From Sthenelais limicola (taxonomy: Eukaryota > Annelida > Polychaeta > Phyllodocida > Sigalionidae), in assembly GCA_942159475.1 (NCBI GenBank), contig OW804094.1, positions 128,760,755 to 128,824,754 of the forward strand: a stretch of DNA of 64,000 nt. The letters run 5' to 3'. Below the pieces are notes generated by a model. The model was given only the letters and a program-made list of their open reading frames with translations, did not search any database and was not told the origin of the DNA. A program made the position numbers and the translations under genes. Below are positions 23,991 to 37,670 of the stretch, in pieces (the first letter of the stretch is position 1; each line of letters begins with the position of its first letter).

Positions 23991-26900
23991 CGTCTCAATT
24001 TAGACCGCATTCCTCTCCTCATACACAGAACTTTTTATGTGAAATATAGCCGGCGTTTATTTACATGTCAATTCAGAATAAACACACGTATTTCACAAAC
24101 ATACCATGGTATATCGATGAACAGAACGGAAACACTGGTGTATGGAGATAAAACTTTTGCTGTACATGCTATAAATAATTGAGAAATCCTCCGTGCTAGA
24201 ATTCACACTCCGATGCATTAAACGTATTTTTTAATAGCTGGAACATGTTGTAAGCAATCTATTCAGGAAAACATTATACAATCAGCATTAATCTCAAGTT
24301 TACCAGATAAAAATTTAGCCCCTCTGTGTGGCATAAAAACATTTATTTAAAACTGAAACTATATGATACTCGTATCAAATTACATTACCAGTAAATATCT
24401 GATACATTTTATAGCATACACCAATAAAGCACTCATTAGAAGAATGAAGACAGTAGATACTTTTTGCTGAGCAAATAACTCTTTCGCGAAATATATTATG
24501 TAGAAAAACGTAAAAATGAAAATAAATTACATACCCAATACCAGAAGCGTTACGTGTTTGATTTAGACTGTGAATTAGCATTTCAAGTCTCATATCAGAT
24601 GCTGCGTAAGCAATGGTTTAAAGTGGATCCATATATAATTAGCATGATGGCACACTTTTAAAACCAATTGAAGGGGAAATTATTTAATTAAATACCCTAA
24701 ATTAAACATATTTACCACCCTTCACCAATTCATGATAGTGATGAATAAATTTTATGCTATATGGGATGAATGTTGCAGCCAAACTGGGACACACTACTTT
24801 GCTAGCCACAAAAAGAAATGAAAAATAGTATATAATGTTTTCTGGAGAAATATATCCTTTTACAGTCGTTAGTTTTTTTGCCGGCGGAGGCCCACGCCGC
24901 ATATCAACTAACCAATTCAAAATAATATAAGGTAGCGTCCAGTATTCATGGAATAAAATAAAATGCCCTTCAGTTCCAATAATAAACTATTTATATCTAT
25001 ATAAAAAATGGAATTCCATGGAGAAAATAATCTGTTCACATTTGTCTTGATATCTATTAGATATTAACAGCTCATCATTGAGTCCACTATGGATACAATA
25101 TCCATGAAAAAACCTCGGTACAGTTTAGGCTCAGTTGAGGGAGTCCCTCCAAACTGAGGGAACGCCTCTTGCTCCAAACCGCAAAATGCCGCATATTATC
25201 TGATCAGCGAAGGTCTAGACTAGATAGATGAATCCGTGCTGTATTACCAGCTAGATAAACCTATATATAATGTATCTGGACGTTTATGTGTTGTTCTTTA
25301 TGTTGAGAGCATGCAGGTTATTTAATTCCATTCCCCGAGCGAGATATATATATAGCAGATAGTTAATTTGTTTTGTCTACACATGTCAGATCATATTTAA
25401 GTATAGAGAATCAATAAAAACAAAGTCTCGACTGTTACATGTTGTAGCAAGTATTCGAACAGTAAGAATCAGCATATTTAAAAAAGAAATACGATTGAGG
25501 CCAATACATTTACAATAGGAAAAACGCATGAAGATGTTGATATTTTATCGCGTTGCCTATTGCGTCTTCTCATGACTTTGGCATTCCCATGATCTTCGAT
25601 CACAGCTAAAGTAAAAATAATCAATACCAATGAAAGTTTACACTCTCTAGGGGATCACATGGGAATGCCATATACATTATAACGTTTCAATCATTAGGAT
25701 AGTGGTCTGCAGATCACATTCCAATCGTAAAATGACCTCATTAGGTTAGTAGTTCAACTGTAATCTATATTCAGGCGTTATTGAAGCCCGCAGACATGGC
25801 TGAATAGAACATATTATGAAGACGAGATATGCTCATGGGAATTCTAAAAAGCCCACGCACGTCCCGCTCTTTCAGAAGCTCAGCCTTTCCCAAGACAAGG
25901 ACTTAACTTTTAATAATCAATGCTCCATATGTATATTTTCCATAGACTTATATATCTATAGATGTTCTGCCTACCGTAATGATATGCTCTGATTTCCTAC
26001 AATGTGCTATGTTGTACAGCGCCAAGTGACCCTGATGAACTTTTAAACACACTTATACAATAGATCCTAAACGCTGCGTTTGGACAATATTCTTTCCCAG
26101 TCTATCTCGTGTGTAATGTTAAACTGAGAGCGTTTTATTGGCAGTCAGTTCATGCAGCACGATCGCTCAGGGCTGCAGCGTAGTTTACGGACTCAAACAA
26201 GTTTTGAATATTTCCTTTTCTAGCACGGATAAAGACTTTATACAACGAGTGCAAGAAAAACATTGACACACTATAGGCCCTCCTCTTTTCATCCATATTT
26301 TTCTCCATACAACCATCTTTTAAGCGTAAAATCGTAAGCATGGATGATATTCATTAATACCTTTTACTGACATATATACATGAATCTAAGAAGGGACAGC
26401 AAGACATGGAAATAGGTATACATATGCTTGCAAGTCGGGATCCAAATCGTTCACAGAGGAAACTTTAAGATGCTGAGGCCATCATAAATAGCTGAATACA
26501 TATCGAAGAAACTATTTTAAATTCACAGGAGGCATCAGTTTTTATGAGGGGGTTTCGTGTATGGAGTTAATCATCCTGTTTGTTTATGGCATGGCTCACG
26601 TTCCTGCGTGTTTGATATCGCTTACAGATGAATCACCAAGTATAAAACTATTTCTGGCCGAATAAATGTATGACTGACGGTCAATACCAGCCGTATTGTT
26701 GTCCCTGTGCACTGATCACTGTCTGATTTATGATATATATGAGGAATAAGGGGCATTCAATTCTATTTGACCATCCAATAAAACTAATCTCGTGAAATCA
26801 TTACCCCCAAATCGCTTTCCTTAAGTACACGGAGTATATTCATATCAATAATACTATATTTACCTTTCTTAGTATACTTCAGATAAGGAAAGACAAAGAT

Positions 26901-27785
26901 AAGTAACACGTTTCTTCGGGAATTGGTCTATTTATTCATAGATAATGCACCGCAATATAAAACTGACTTATTGGCCAGTATCCTTGGTATTGTAAATAAG
27001 CAAATACTGTATATATATATGAACAATGTTTATACACACAGGCGTATCAAGAATAGCTTGAATCAAAAGTCAAGGAGACATTTCTCGACAAATAGACCGT
27101 TCAGTGTATCGATTTTATGTTAAGTTTGTTTGCGAGGTACATCCAAGGCGGAAGAAAGCAAATACGCCTACTCAATAAACAGGATGGGTAACCAGCATTA
27201 TTCTATCACATCACATTTTTCGCCGATATATCACGTATGATGATGAGACTTGAAACTTCGTCTCAAAAACATTTAAGCTAATGAGCAGGAAAGATTCTTT
27301 CTCTTCGCATCACAAAGTCGATCAAAAGGAATGTATTAATATATTGCCATCACATCTAAGTTTAATATACACATCGAATGAGGTAATGACACCTGGGTGG
27401 GTGAAACACATAATTTAATACACGAATCACAGCTAACTAGGTGACTTTCAGACTTTTTTTTACCAGTTGTGTTGGTATTCTCACAACCGTATTACTAGCA
27501 TAATTTCCCTTATTGATTATATCTAAATATTATTATGAAGGTATGCCCAAGGACAGGGAATATTTGCCCATTGCAATCTTAATTATTTGGGAATAAAAAT
27601 GACTAGACACTCAGAGACAACAAATAAGAATGCACACAATAAAAATGATTATGAATGATTCAAATGGTGCGACCGTAGTGGATTCAAATTATTATGCAAC
27701 ACAGTAGCTGCATTCATGAGATGTAAATGATTTAAATACGTTTTTAATCACATATCATTTTTATGGAAACATGTAAGTAAATCTG

Positions 27786-27791
27786 TTTATT
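27786..27791 (-). promoter_or_regulatory. Candidate poly(A) signal for PIGG
   Basis: Minus-strand AATAAA about 200 nt after the PIGG stop codon, a usual distance for a 3' end. Confidence 0.45.
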
Positions 27792-27993
27792 TCGAGAAAC
27801 AGTTTTATCACTAACATGGGTACACTTACAACTCGTTCAACCAATGTTCACGTTCTCTCCGCATATTTGATTCTTTTTTTTTTACAATGATTAGATCTCT
27901 CCTTTCAGAGATTTCTCATCAAGTGAAACCTGTTTTAGAACACATCAGTGCAATTTGATTATTCCTAGTGGAATGTAGTATGAAATGGGTGCA

Positions 27994-30900
27994 TTACCGC
28001 ATGAAACGTGCTAACTGTACAAGGAATGCAAGAAAAACGATGATTAATGTCAGCTGTCCTTCGTATAAAAGCTTAGGAGAGAAAACTGTCCACACAAAAA
28101 GGTGGTACCTCTGTAAGGTTGTGAGACACGTGTATATAGCGAGAGGCAAGGCGCGGGTCACAAGCAGAGTCCGTGTAACTTCATCAGCCATGTGCTCCCA
28201 CCTAGTGGGGGAAAGAGAACAGAAGATGGACAAAAGTTGGAAATAGGCACATTACTTTTGCAATATTTTCAATGAAATTTGAAAAATAAAAATTCCTCAA
28301 AGTATCAGAGGTTTCCCAATTGCGAACTTAAAGTGGCTAAGGACACTGTTTAACTATTTGTCATTTAGAAATATGTTTGTAGTTTTCGATTACCTGCACA
28401 AGTAAGAACATTTGTGTGGAATACCAACTCTATATATTCCTTAGATTAATTGATATTTGTTAACGAAGAATGTGGCAGAGGTTCCATTGGGGAATTCAAA
28501 TCTGAGAGAGCAGTAACTAGACCATAAGGTGCTGCCCCAGTGTATGGTAAAGGGATGAGAACTAGGAGCGAGACAGGAGGTGCATAGTGACATTATATAC
28601 CCTGTCCCATCCAGCTGGTATCACTTAACTCATTAAGATAAGAGGCATACAGGCGGCAAGACCTCTTCCAACTGCCAGGTCTGAGAGACTATAGTGTGAT
28701 GGAGGCACCCCACAAAATTTGAAGTTTTAAACTCTTATATATTCCAAATACTTGTATTTCATACATTAATGCTCTCAGGTATTGGTTAATGGCATAATGA
28801 TCCAGAACATTGTTGAAATTCAAGCATATGTCAAAAAAATCAGGAGCTCAGCGGCAAGTGTCACTTTAAGCAGAGAATTTAAGCAGCATTCTGTAGAAAT
28901 AACATGCAAATATTTAAAAAATCCACCGATATTTTTAAAAACATAATAAAAGGGATGACACTTTAGAGAATGTTTAGTAATAACACTCAGTAATAATGTT
29001 TCATTGATTTTGATCCGAGAGACAACAAAAGCCAACAGCAACTCTATTCATTACCGTAAAACCTCTATTTGAACCAGTACCCACAACTTTTTCCACATTT
29101 ATCTATGGAAAACCCTTAATAGAAGCTGCAGGTAGAATTTAAAGTGACACTTCTGACGTTTCTGGCCTTTATTCATTAGTAATGGTATTTCTACTAAATT
29201 TTCTGGTATCTGGTGCTTCTTAAAGTGGCTATGGACACTATCTGACTATATATCATTTAGAAATATGTTTGTAGTTTTCGATTACCTGCACAAGTAAGAA
29301 CATTTGTGTGGAATACCAACTCTATATATTCCTTAGATTAATTGATATTTGTTAACGAAGAATGTGGCAGAGATTCCATTGAGGAATTCAAATCTGAGAG
29401 AGAAGTAACTTGACCATAAAGTGCTGCCCTCAGTGCATGGTGAAGTAGGAGCGAGGCAGGAGTTACATAGTGATATATCTACCCTGTCCCATCCAGCTGG
29501 TATCGCTTAACTCTCATTAAGATAAGAGGCGTCGGGAACCTTCCTTAACTGTCTGGCAGTTGGGTAGGGTGACTCCAGCACCCTACGAAATTGGAGTTTT
29601 AAACTCTTAAATACACACAATATATGTAATTCCTACATTAATGCTCCCGGGTATACATTACAAATATACAAATCTAGAACATAGTTGAAATTCAGGCAAA
29701 CTTTCCCCAAATCGGGAGCTCATTGGCATGTGTCACTTTAACCTTCCTAACTAATCCCTGGTGATATTAAAACTATGTAATCCATAGTATATGAGATATT
29801 TGGTCAAAATAGTGAGTAAATTCATATCGATGTGAAAGCTAAAATTTAAAGTGCCAGTTAGTTGGGTTGGCATCTGGATTTATATAACCCCAGATTGGGG
29901 CCCCATGCACTGTGTCTATTTTTGGGATGTGGTCACTGATACAGGGTGACAATTGGTCAACAAAATGAAAATTAGTTTCTTTCCTGTCCACTTGGGGTAT
30001 GGGGGCAGCACCTCATGGTGGCTAAACATTTCCTCTGGGATTTGAAATGAGTAGAGGCTTCTGACCCATTCAATACACATATTCAATAACCATTGAATGA
30101 AAACACAATGTTGGTACTCAATACTTCAGATACTGCTATACCTATCATTTATGATTACACGGAAAAAGTTTCATGACTACTCACTTTAACTATCTTAGCC
30201 ACTTAAATTATTATCGACTTTTATTAGAGGTTTTTACGGTAGCCGCAACTAGGTATTTGGGAGTCACACAGAAGCGGTTTGCGTCAATATCTTCATTTGA
30301 CAACACACACATACAATATCTTTTGCAAAATATTCTGTTGCGCTTTCATATTGCTTTTAAACATGCAAAGATAAAAGAGATACTTACAGCAGAGGATTAT
30401 GCTTCCCTTGCTCAATACTGGCAACAGACAATGTTGTAAGGAGACTGATGATCCAGAATATATGACCCGCATACGTTGATAGATACATTAGCAAACCAAT
30501 GGCTATGGGTTTATAGTCAACCAATCCAATATACCCCGCTGACACATCAACTGTAGAAATACTATTTGAATTACCCTGCAATATTGAAAAATGAAATGTT
30601 AGTTTGCAATATTACAGGAAATACATTTATCAGTGAATTAATTAAAAGATTTGGTATAGATAATAAAAGAACGCTAGTTTTGGTTGGAAAAAGAATGTAT
30701 AAAAAAATGCTAGAAGCACCAGCCTCTAGGATTGCAACTATTGATCATATCCCCTTCACCGTTGACGTAAAAAGTAAAATATAACGTGTATGGGTCTTGT
30801 AAATAAAACGTGAAAGTAAAATCAGCGAGGAATTTATTAATCTAATTAGGACACAATTACCTGAAAGAAGAAGTTCGCGTTGCCCATCCAGAGATACAAA

Positions 30901-33900
30901 AGTGTTACGGACCATGTTGGGAGATTTAGCCCACACTCAAGCACAACCGGTCGCAGACATAGATCCATGATGGTAATCACCAACACTAAAGGAATATTGT
31001 GCGGTCTGTATAGAAGTAGCATCAGGACCAGCGAAGCCATTTGAAGATGGGTGAAGAATTGAGCTCGTTTCCGAGCTATTGTAGCAGATTTGGTTTCCTT
31101 TTGATCTGGTTTGGTGCCGCCAGCTTTTCGGCTTATATAATTGGATATTGCATTTGCGAGTATGGCCAATATGAATGCATAAGTTACACGTGCCTCTAAA
31201 ACTCCTCTGAAAAATTGACGGTTGAACATTTAACAATTTGATTTCATAAACACGTATGCATATTTCTCTCTAATAATTTTATCTGCATTGGTGAATAGCT
31301 AAGGCGGGATCATTGCCGGCAGGGCTCAACTCCCATCAACCCCTACTCACTCACCTGCGCCAGTGCGCCACCTATCACCCACTATTTAACACACCTCCGC
31401 CATTACATCTGCCTCATTCACCTCTCTGCCATCGACTTATACGCATCATAATTGAAAAAGAACCATGCGATTTTTTTAGAAAGTCATCAGACCCGCAAGC
31501 CATTTTAATCGTTTTTATATAAATTGTTTATATTTGAACCCCCGTGTTTTTAGTTACGTCAGTTTTTGTGAACGGTAATTAAGATATACGTTTAGACAAA
31601 TAATCAATGGTGAACAAATAATATGAATATGGATTGTTAATGGAAATGGACTATTCTAAACACGAGAAAGCCCTTTGAATTCAATCGCCCTGGAAACGGA
31701 CAATTATCCCTTATCGATTAACGTGTGATTTAGGTTCATAATTGTAATACTTTTTCATCTTTGATTATTGAGAAGGCGACACGTGAAAACAGCCGAAATG
31801 CAGCTACGTATATTTTATAATTGTTTAAAAGTAAATTTGGCCATAAACGCAATAACAAAATCAATACATATTTTCATAACCCAATATTAGTGCGATGGAA
31901 ATAACTAACCGTTCAGCTCCCCGGCCGTACAAGAATGGCATAATGAGATCTCCATTGGCCGACCTGAATAAGTAAACTCCAACCGCTCCTCCCAGGAGGA
32001 AATTACTGGTTCCCAACGTGGCACCTCTTCTCCAACGAATGCAGCAGATCGCGCAGAGGGAAAGGAGACATACCAGACTCAGCACTTCCTTCTGCTCCGG
32101 ACTAACGAGAAAAGGGTAAGCGGGGATTACGTTATTATATTGAAGGAGTAATTGGACATGCCAGGACACCCATGCAGTTGTCAGGGGGAATGCTAAACAG
32201 GTGTAAACATTGCATGTGCATCACCTTTTTAAATGAAGAGATCCATGAACATAAACTTTGGAGAAAAGGTATCCAACATAACTTTATTGCATTCCTTTCA
32301 AATGATAAGGAATTAAAATTGATCATAAATCACATCGAGCTAGAATAGAATATTCCTAACCTCGAGAGCCAATCGCCGACATCTGGAAGATGTGCCCACT
32401 TGTCTCCGGTGCGATTCCATGATCGGGCGACACGAAGAGTCAATAACAAGATACTGAGACATAGCAGCCCTTTTAATACGTCAGCAGATAGCGATAGGCG
32501 GATGGGGACCTTTTCTGACTCCTGGACCTTTTCTTTCTTTATAGTCCGTTGACGACCGAAGACTTCGCCGTGGAAATGGTTTATTTTCTGAATTTGAAGA
32601 TAGTAGTCTTCTGTATCAGACGATTCCAAGCCCGGAGCAGAATATTGAGCAGTTCCTATACCTTCAACTAAGACTTCTTCGGTATATTCCCTTTTTGTAC
32701 CATAAAACACTTTCAAAATGGAACAAGCGAGAACTACGGGCAGGGTTGTAACTAGCAGGTACCAGGTCTGATGTTCCTCCTCTACAAAACTTGACGCCAT
32801 GAGTGTGAAGGAATGAACCGCCGTACCCAAAAGCAGAAACAGCTGTAGAATACTGTAGTTAGGAATGACCTGGAATTATTAAAACAGAACCATAAACATC
32901 TCGGCCATAAAAGTGCTAATAAATTTAAGATCTTCTAATATTCTACCAATAGTCTAACTTCATGGAAATAGTTAACAAAATCTTGATGCACATGATATGA
33001 ATTAAAATAGCCACAGGCAAATATTGATAGAGATCAACCTTTCCAGAATGGAAATAGGCAAATTGCGAGTACGATTATTTGTACATATAAAACGAAGTTC
33101 ATACACATAAAACACAATTCATACCAGCAGTTGTTTCAAATCGGCTGATGCGGCCAAGATAAAGAGGCACCACAGAACAGCACAAACCACTATCAGCATA
33201 CCAGCGACAAGTGGCAGCAACCCAGCGTCACAAAGAAACGGACTGGCGCAAGAGTTTGTACAAAGTACAATATGCAGAGCAGCAAGGGAAGCTATGGCCA
33301 CGAATGGAAGTATTCCCATAGATGCGTTTCCCTGTTGTGTGTGGATCTTTTGAATCCCAAGCAAGACCAAACTGAAGAGTGTCTAAATAAATAAAGAGAC
33401 ATGATGAATTTTCTTTATATCAACACATATATACACAGATCTGGAATTGATCTACAAAGTTATCAAGTAAATATTCAATCAGCACTTATAATTACTTTTG
33501 ATACATTTTTAATTTAGACATTCATAAGTAATACCAAAACAAAATAAATTTCCAAAAAAAGGAGCTTACCAGCCACAATAGGACAATCCCCAGACCCATC
33601 GCATGGAGGTCATATCTGATGAGAGTCTCTGCGATTCTTTCCCTGATAGCCTTAAGGGCCTTGATGTATTTCGCCTGAATGCTGAGTCCGAGACCCTGGC
33701 TACTGGGTTTTAGATGATTGTTGTTGGATATGAATGTCTCATGGGCCGTCAGCGTATGGATTAACGAAATATAGTCTGGTTCTACAAAGTAGGAAAAACA
33801 TGGCCATTAATTGACTGGTCTCAGAAAACATTGAGCCTAATGATTTTTACTTGTACAAGTCGCGTATTTATAGATTACATGATAATAACATTTTAGGAAA

Positions 33901-36245
33901 ACACTGACATTGCATTTGATGAGTGCTCATGTATATATATGCATACATATATCTCAATATAATAATGTTCTCAGGTTGCTGAGTCCGAGATATAAAAGTA
34001 ATAGTCACTATTCGTCCTCCCACAAATAGGGAAGGCAGGGTCAGGAAGATCTAAGAATATTAAAACTAACCTTTATCCCAGTTGGGAACATTCTCTTTAA
34101 ACACTCTGACGAGTTGCTTGGCGTTGATATACAGAGCAGATAATTGTTCTCTTAGTGAGTATCTCTGGAACATCGAAGTAATTATGTTCCCTAGGCTACT
34201 CTGTGGTATGGGCACACCAAGCAGCAATGCCAGAGTAGGCACCAGGTCAACCTGTGAAACAGATTTGCCTGAGTCAAACGGTAGACCTAGAATTAAGCAT
34301 AGAAAATTGTATCACAATTTCAAACCCCATACATTCGGAATAACACAAATCGAATATTGTTATTATAATGTCCGGGTATAGAACCATTGCAGATTTCATC
34401 TCTAGGATCTGATATATTACAGAATAAAAAAAAAATTTGAGAACAGAACAAATTTGCATCATGTGTATACCCCAAGCTGGAAAACTAGGACGAAGCTATA
34501 AGGATCCAAAAGAAAAATCTTAGTCTAAATATCCATATTGAATACAGCTATAGACATTTTGTCGGTACACACCCTTTCCTTGATGCCAGAGAGAACTTAG
34601 AAAGATGAATGGAGTGTTGATTTCATTAGTTGATGATCCCCCGTGACTGCCATGGTCACTCATGCCATGGTCTCCACACACAAGTAGCAGCGTATTTTCT
34701 CCACTGATGGCGTCCTAGATTTGTACGCGAATGGACATTTTTAGGCTAAATTGACAGTGATTAAATCATATTTATGAGAAAAATTGTAGGGCCTCATTTA
34801 GAACACCAAAGACTTTAAATATTTGAAAGGCTGATGAACCCATTAATGGTTCCTATAAAAGATAGAACGTAACATCCGATAGTTTACCTGTTTCAGGATG
34901 GAATTATAAACTCGTTTGATGATACTATCCATTTCATTTAGTTTTGGTTTCACCAAGGTACTGAATGGTCCTGCAAAATGGCCTATGTGATCCAAACCAA
35001 GATAATGCATGATCATACCATCCCAATCATTGGCCTCAAGTTCGGTATCGAGATGGCGAGTCACATTTTTATCAACCTAAGGAAGTAGGAAAGTATTTAG
35101 TAAGAGTTATAGCTGGGATCATATCACAGGAGAGGAGATATTATATGCTAAAAGAAATACTTCCAAACTACCGTTTTCGCGTTTGATGAGATGAAAAACA
35201 ATGACATTATCATGATTGAAAGTGAAATTGGAAAGTGGAAGCCAGATAATTGGTCTTTAAATAAGGATGTTCACCTCAGTATAATCGCTAACAAAGAAAG
35301 AAGTGGTTCCATCCTGGCGCGAGAATGAGTCAGGGAAGAGACGTAGCCAAGTATCATCACCAAAAAATACAAGAGTTTTCCCGTTCTGCTTCAGTTGGCT
35401 GATCAGGTTGTCCCCTCGAAGAGCGGATGAATCGAAATTGAGGACGACATCTACGAACCCAGGTATGTCCCCAGACGTTAGAGCCTAATAAGTATATATT
35501 AAATGTTAAATTAAATGGATTGGTTAATAAGATGATAGTGGAAATTCAGGTTGCTATTATCATCTGTCCAAATTAGTGCTCTTATCATTTATCTTTTATG
35601 GTTCCGAATTATTTTTCTTCTTTCTTACATAAATTTATCCTTTCACTATAATTAAAGACAGACAATGATTTTAAGATTATCGCATTCCTGAGTTCTTTTT
35701 CGTTTACACGAGACAAAAGAAAAGATCAATTTTGATTCAATAAATCAAATCATTTTTCATACAGAATAACAACTGGAGATGAGCCAGAAGAGTAGGTATA
35801 CAATGAACATAAAGTAATTTCAACGAAGCCAATAAGTTCAACGGATCATGGAGGAAAAATGTAGAGATAAAAAACAAATCTTCTATTATATTGTGCTGAC
35901 CTTAATTCTGGGAAGAGTCACTGTTGGAGGGTGTGCTTTGGAAAGGAAGCTGATTGTTCTATTGTCTTCTATTAACTTCCTTACGTAGTCCATCTGAGGC
36001 AGGCTTACATCCTCAAGCGGCAGGACGAAATCAGCACGCAATGCATCGATCAAAATTATCACAAAACGTTGGAATGTTGCTGGGAATTGCTTGCCAGGGG
36101 AATGGCCAGGCTCAATTTCGGTATAGTTCCACGAAGCGTATCCTTCCACAGGCGCCTTGAAAGCCATGAAACCTCGCAGATATATTGCCAACCCAAGTAT
36201 CAACGATATGCCATATAGGAAACTGATGTATTTAATAAAATTCAT
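27994..36245 (-). CDS. PIGG: GPI ethanolamine phosphate transferase 2, complete, 12 coding exons
   Basis: ER membrane enzyme that adds ethanolamine phosphate to the second mannose of GPI anchors (PIG-G/GPI7). Exons in transcript order: 36245-35901, 35484-35275, 35076-34888, 34714-34573, 34286-34071, 33781-33570, 33382-33125, 32869-32361, 32101-31910, 31206-30861, 30575-30388, 28201-27994. All phases agree, giving 1004 residues (human 983). One N-terminal membrane segment (residues about 5-27, ending LRGF) precedes the alkaline-phosphatase-like luminal domain: IILIDALRADF (D67), PPTVTLPRIK with the likely nucleophile Thr, DWDGMIMHYLGLDHIGH and CGDHGMSDHGSHGG. LGLDHIGH marks PIGG rather than PIGO. 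A multi-spanning C-terminal half holds ASSFVEEEHQTWY, RPHNIPLV and the end motif RYHLFVWTVFSPKLLYEG. The frame stays open above the ATG to an acceptor at 36269, so a non-coding 5' exon is likely. The 2.2-kb last intron is filled with transposons. Confidence 0.96.
28328..28869 (+). mobile_element. TTAA-flanked MITE, family B, copy 1 (PIGG last intron)
   Basis: Starts TTAAAGTGGCTAAGGACACT and ends AAGTGTCACTTTAA, about 0.54 kb, non-coding. Its body closely matches 29220-29741, including TAGAAATATGTTTGTAG and the TCCCATCCAGCTGGTATC segment, but differs from family A except at the ends. Confidence 0.8.
29139..30206 (-). mobile_element. TTAA-flanked MITE, family A, copy 3, interrupted by a family B copy
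   Basis: Inverted relative to 8650-9145. Its left part (29139-29219, starting TTAAAGTGACACTTCTGACG) and right part (29742-30206, ending ATCTTAGCCACTTAA) together match the uninterrupted copy at 40828-41324. The break is filled by the family B element 29220-29741. Confidence 0.8.
29220..29741 (+). mobile_element. TTAA-flanked MITE, family B, copy 2, nested in a family A copy
   Basis: Starts TTAAAGTGGCTATGGACACT and ends GTGTCACTTTAA. It sits inside family A copy 3. Removing it with one TTAA restores a continuous family A sequence (...GGTGCTTCTTAACCTTCC...), direct evidence of TTAA target-site duplication. Confidence 0.85.
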
Positions 36246-36269
36246 TGCTCTTGTTTTATCATATAACGC

Positions 36270-37139
36270 CTGCAAGGAAAAATATATTATGTATCAATTA
36301 AAGCGCCTAGTATATAGGCATTTACACCTGTAGTGTTACTGTGTACCGTACCTAAAAACCGCTACGCAACTGAACCTGCACTGGTTCAAATAAAAGATGT
36401 CATGAGAGAGAGAAGCCGTTACTTAGTGTTAGTATGCTATGAAGTAGAGGAGCGTTGTTGGTACTCCATTAATTAAAATATTTCAGAATGTCTAATAATA
36501 AATTACAGAATATTTGATAAATCCAAATGTTTTAGGTTAGATTTTGTACGTGCTACCCATTATCATTATTGCATTCTTCTAACCATGAACTGATTTGAGA
36601 TTTGTAAATGGGTCTATCAACCCTCCCACATAATGCATATCCCTAGGGGAAGACTTCCTGTGATCTTAAGGAAAGGAGAACTGTACAACATATTTTGCTT
36701 CGTAGGTAATTCGAATTAAAACATTTGACAAATGGCCCTGCATGTTTAGAGTACTGGTACAATGTTAAAGGCAAATTCAACTATCTAGTCGAAAAAGGAA
36801 ATGAATGGTACTGGTTCGATAAATATGGTGTGACAAATAACAAACAGGACCAACATAGAAAGATTAAATTTAACTTCACCATGAAATGAAATGTCATGTT
36901 CCCTAATTTCATCTAGAGGAATATGTTTACAACAGGAGAACTGAAAAAAATAGGGGATCATCAGCGAAAATCTCAATTAATATATAACTCTGAAGGTTTT
37001 GAAATCTCAGACTCCAATGCCCAGAGCCGGCAAAATTAAAAGAAATTTGTATAAAACCCTTACAGGTAAGTAAGAAACAAAAGATAGGTGGCGGGTCGGT
37101 TGGATCGCGATTTACACCAAATTGTTCCCAGCTTCACGG
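36270..37139. other. PIGG upstream region
   Basis: A splice acceptor (TTTTCCTTGCAG on the minus strand) ends at 36270, so the PIGG promoter and a 5' non-coding exon probably lie in or beyond this stretch. I cannot place them. Confidence 0.4.
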
Positions 37140-37640
37140 TCAATTTGGACTAGTGTCAGGTCGGATCCAGCGGGTTATATATATAGTCAGGTCGGACCAA
37201 GGGGTTATAGTTGGGTAGGGGGCGGGACTCAAGCGCCCTAGGATTGTAGCGCCCAGACTTAAGCGCCCCGGCCTGGGATCGAAGCGCCCACTGCTTGGAT
37301 TGAAGGGCCCACAGCTTGGATCAAAGCGCCCAGACCGTTTACTAGTCACTTTAATTACTTTTATTAATCTATTTTTACTCGGGACAGTTCACCACCCCCT
37401 TTACTGACTTAATAGGGCCACCAATTTAAGTTTAATTTTAGGGTTAGTTTTGGTATTGTTTAGAGTTAATGGTCTGGGCGCTTCAATCCAGACCGTGGAT
37501 CCTGAGATCCCCTAAAATTGGTTGTCCTAAAGTCGGTAAAGGTAGTAGTAGAGTGTCCCTAGTAAAAACTGACTAACAAAAGTAATTTGACTATATATCG
37601 TAATGTTCTGCCTAAAGCACCTGGCACCCTGGTCCAACCT
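37140..37640. mobile_element. Foldback element with AGCGCCC arm repeats, plus an inverted core copy
   Basis: The left arm repeats AGCGCCC about every 14-22 bp (37232, 37248, 37262, 37282, 37324). The right arm near 37470 is inverted (TGGGCGCTTCAATCC). Between them lies a core with TTTACTGACTTA and TTTTAGGGTTAG, homologous to the core of the TCGGACC elements downstream. From 37511 to about 37615 another copy of this core runs in the opposite direction. No coding capacity. Confidence 0.65.
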
Positions 37641-37670
37641 GACTAACCCCTTGGTCCAACTTGACTAGGG

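Larger units (their letters stand above)
22803..27993. other. Gene-poor stretch 3' of PIGG
   Basis: AT-rich, no supportable gene. It contains a GATGAT-rich patch (23530-23575), a tRNA-like relic (23900-23990) and a short hairpin near 25130-25160 (CTCAGTT/AACTGAG). The PIGG 3' UTR enters from the right. Confidence 0.6.
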
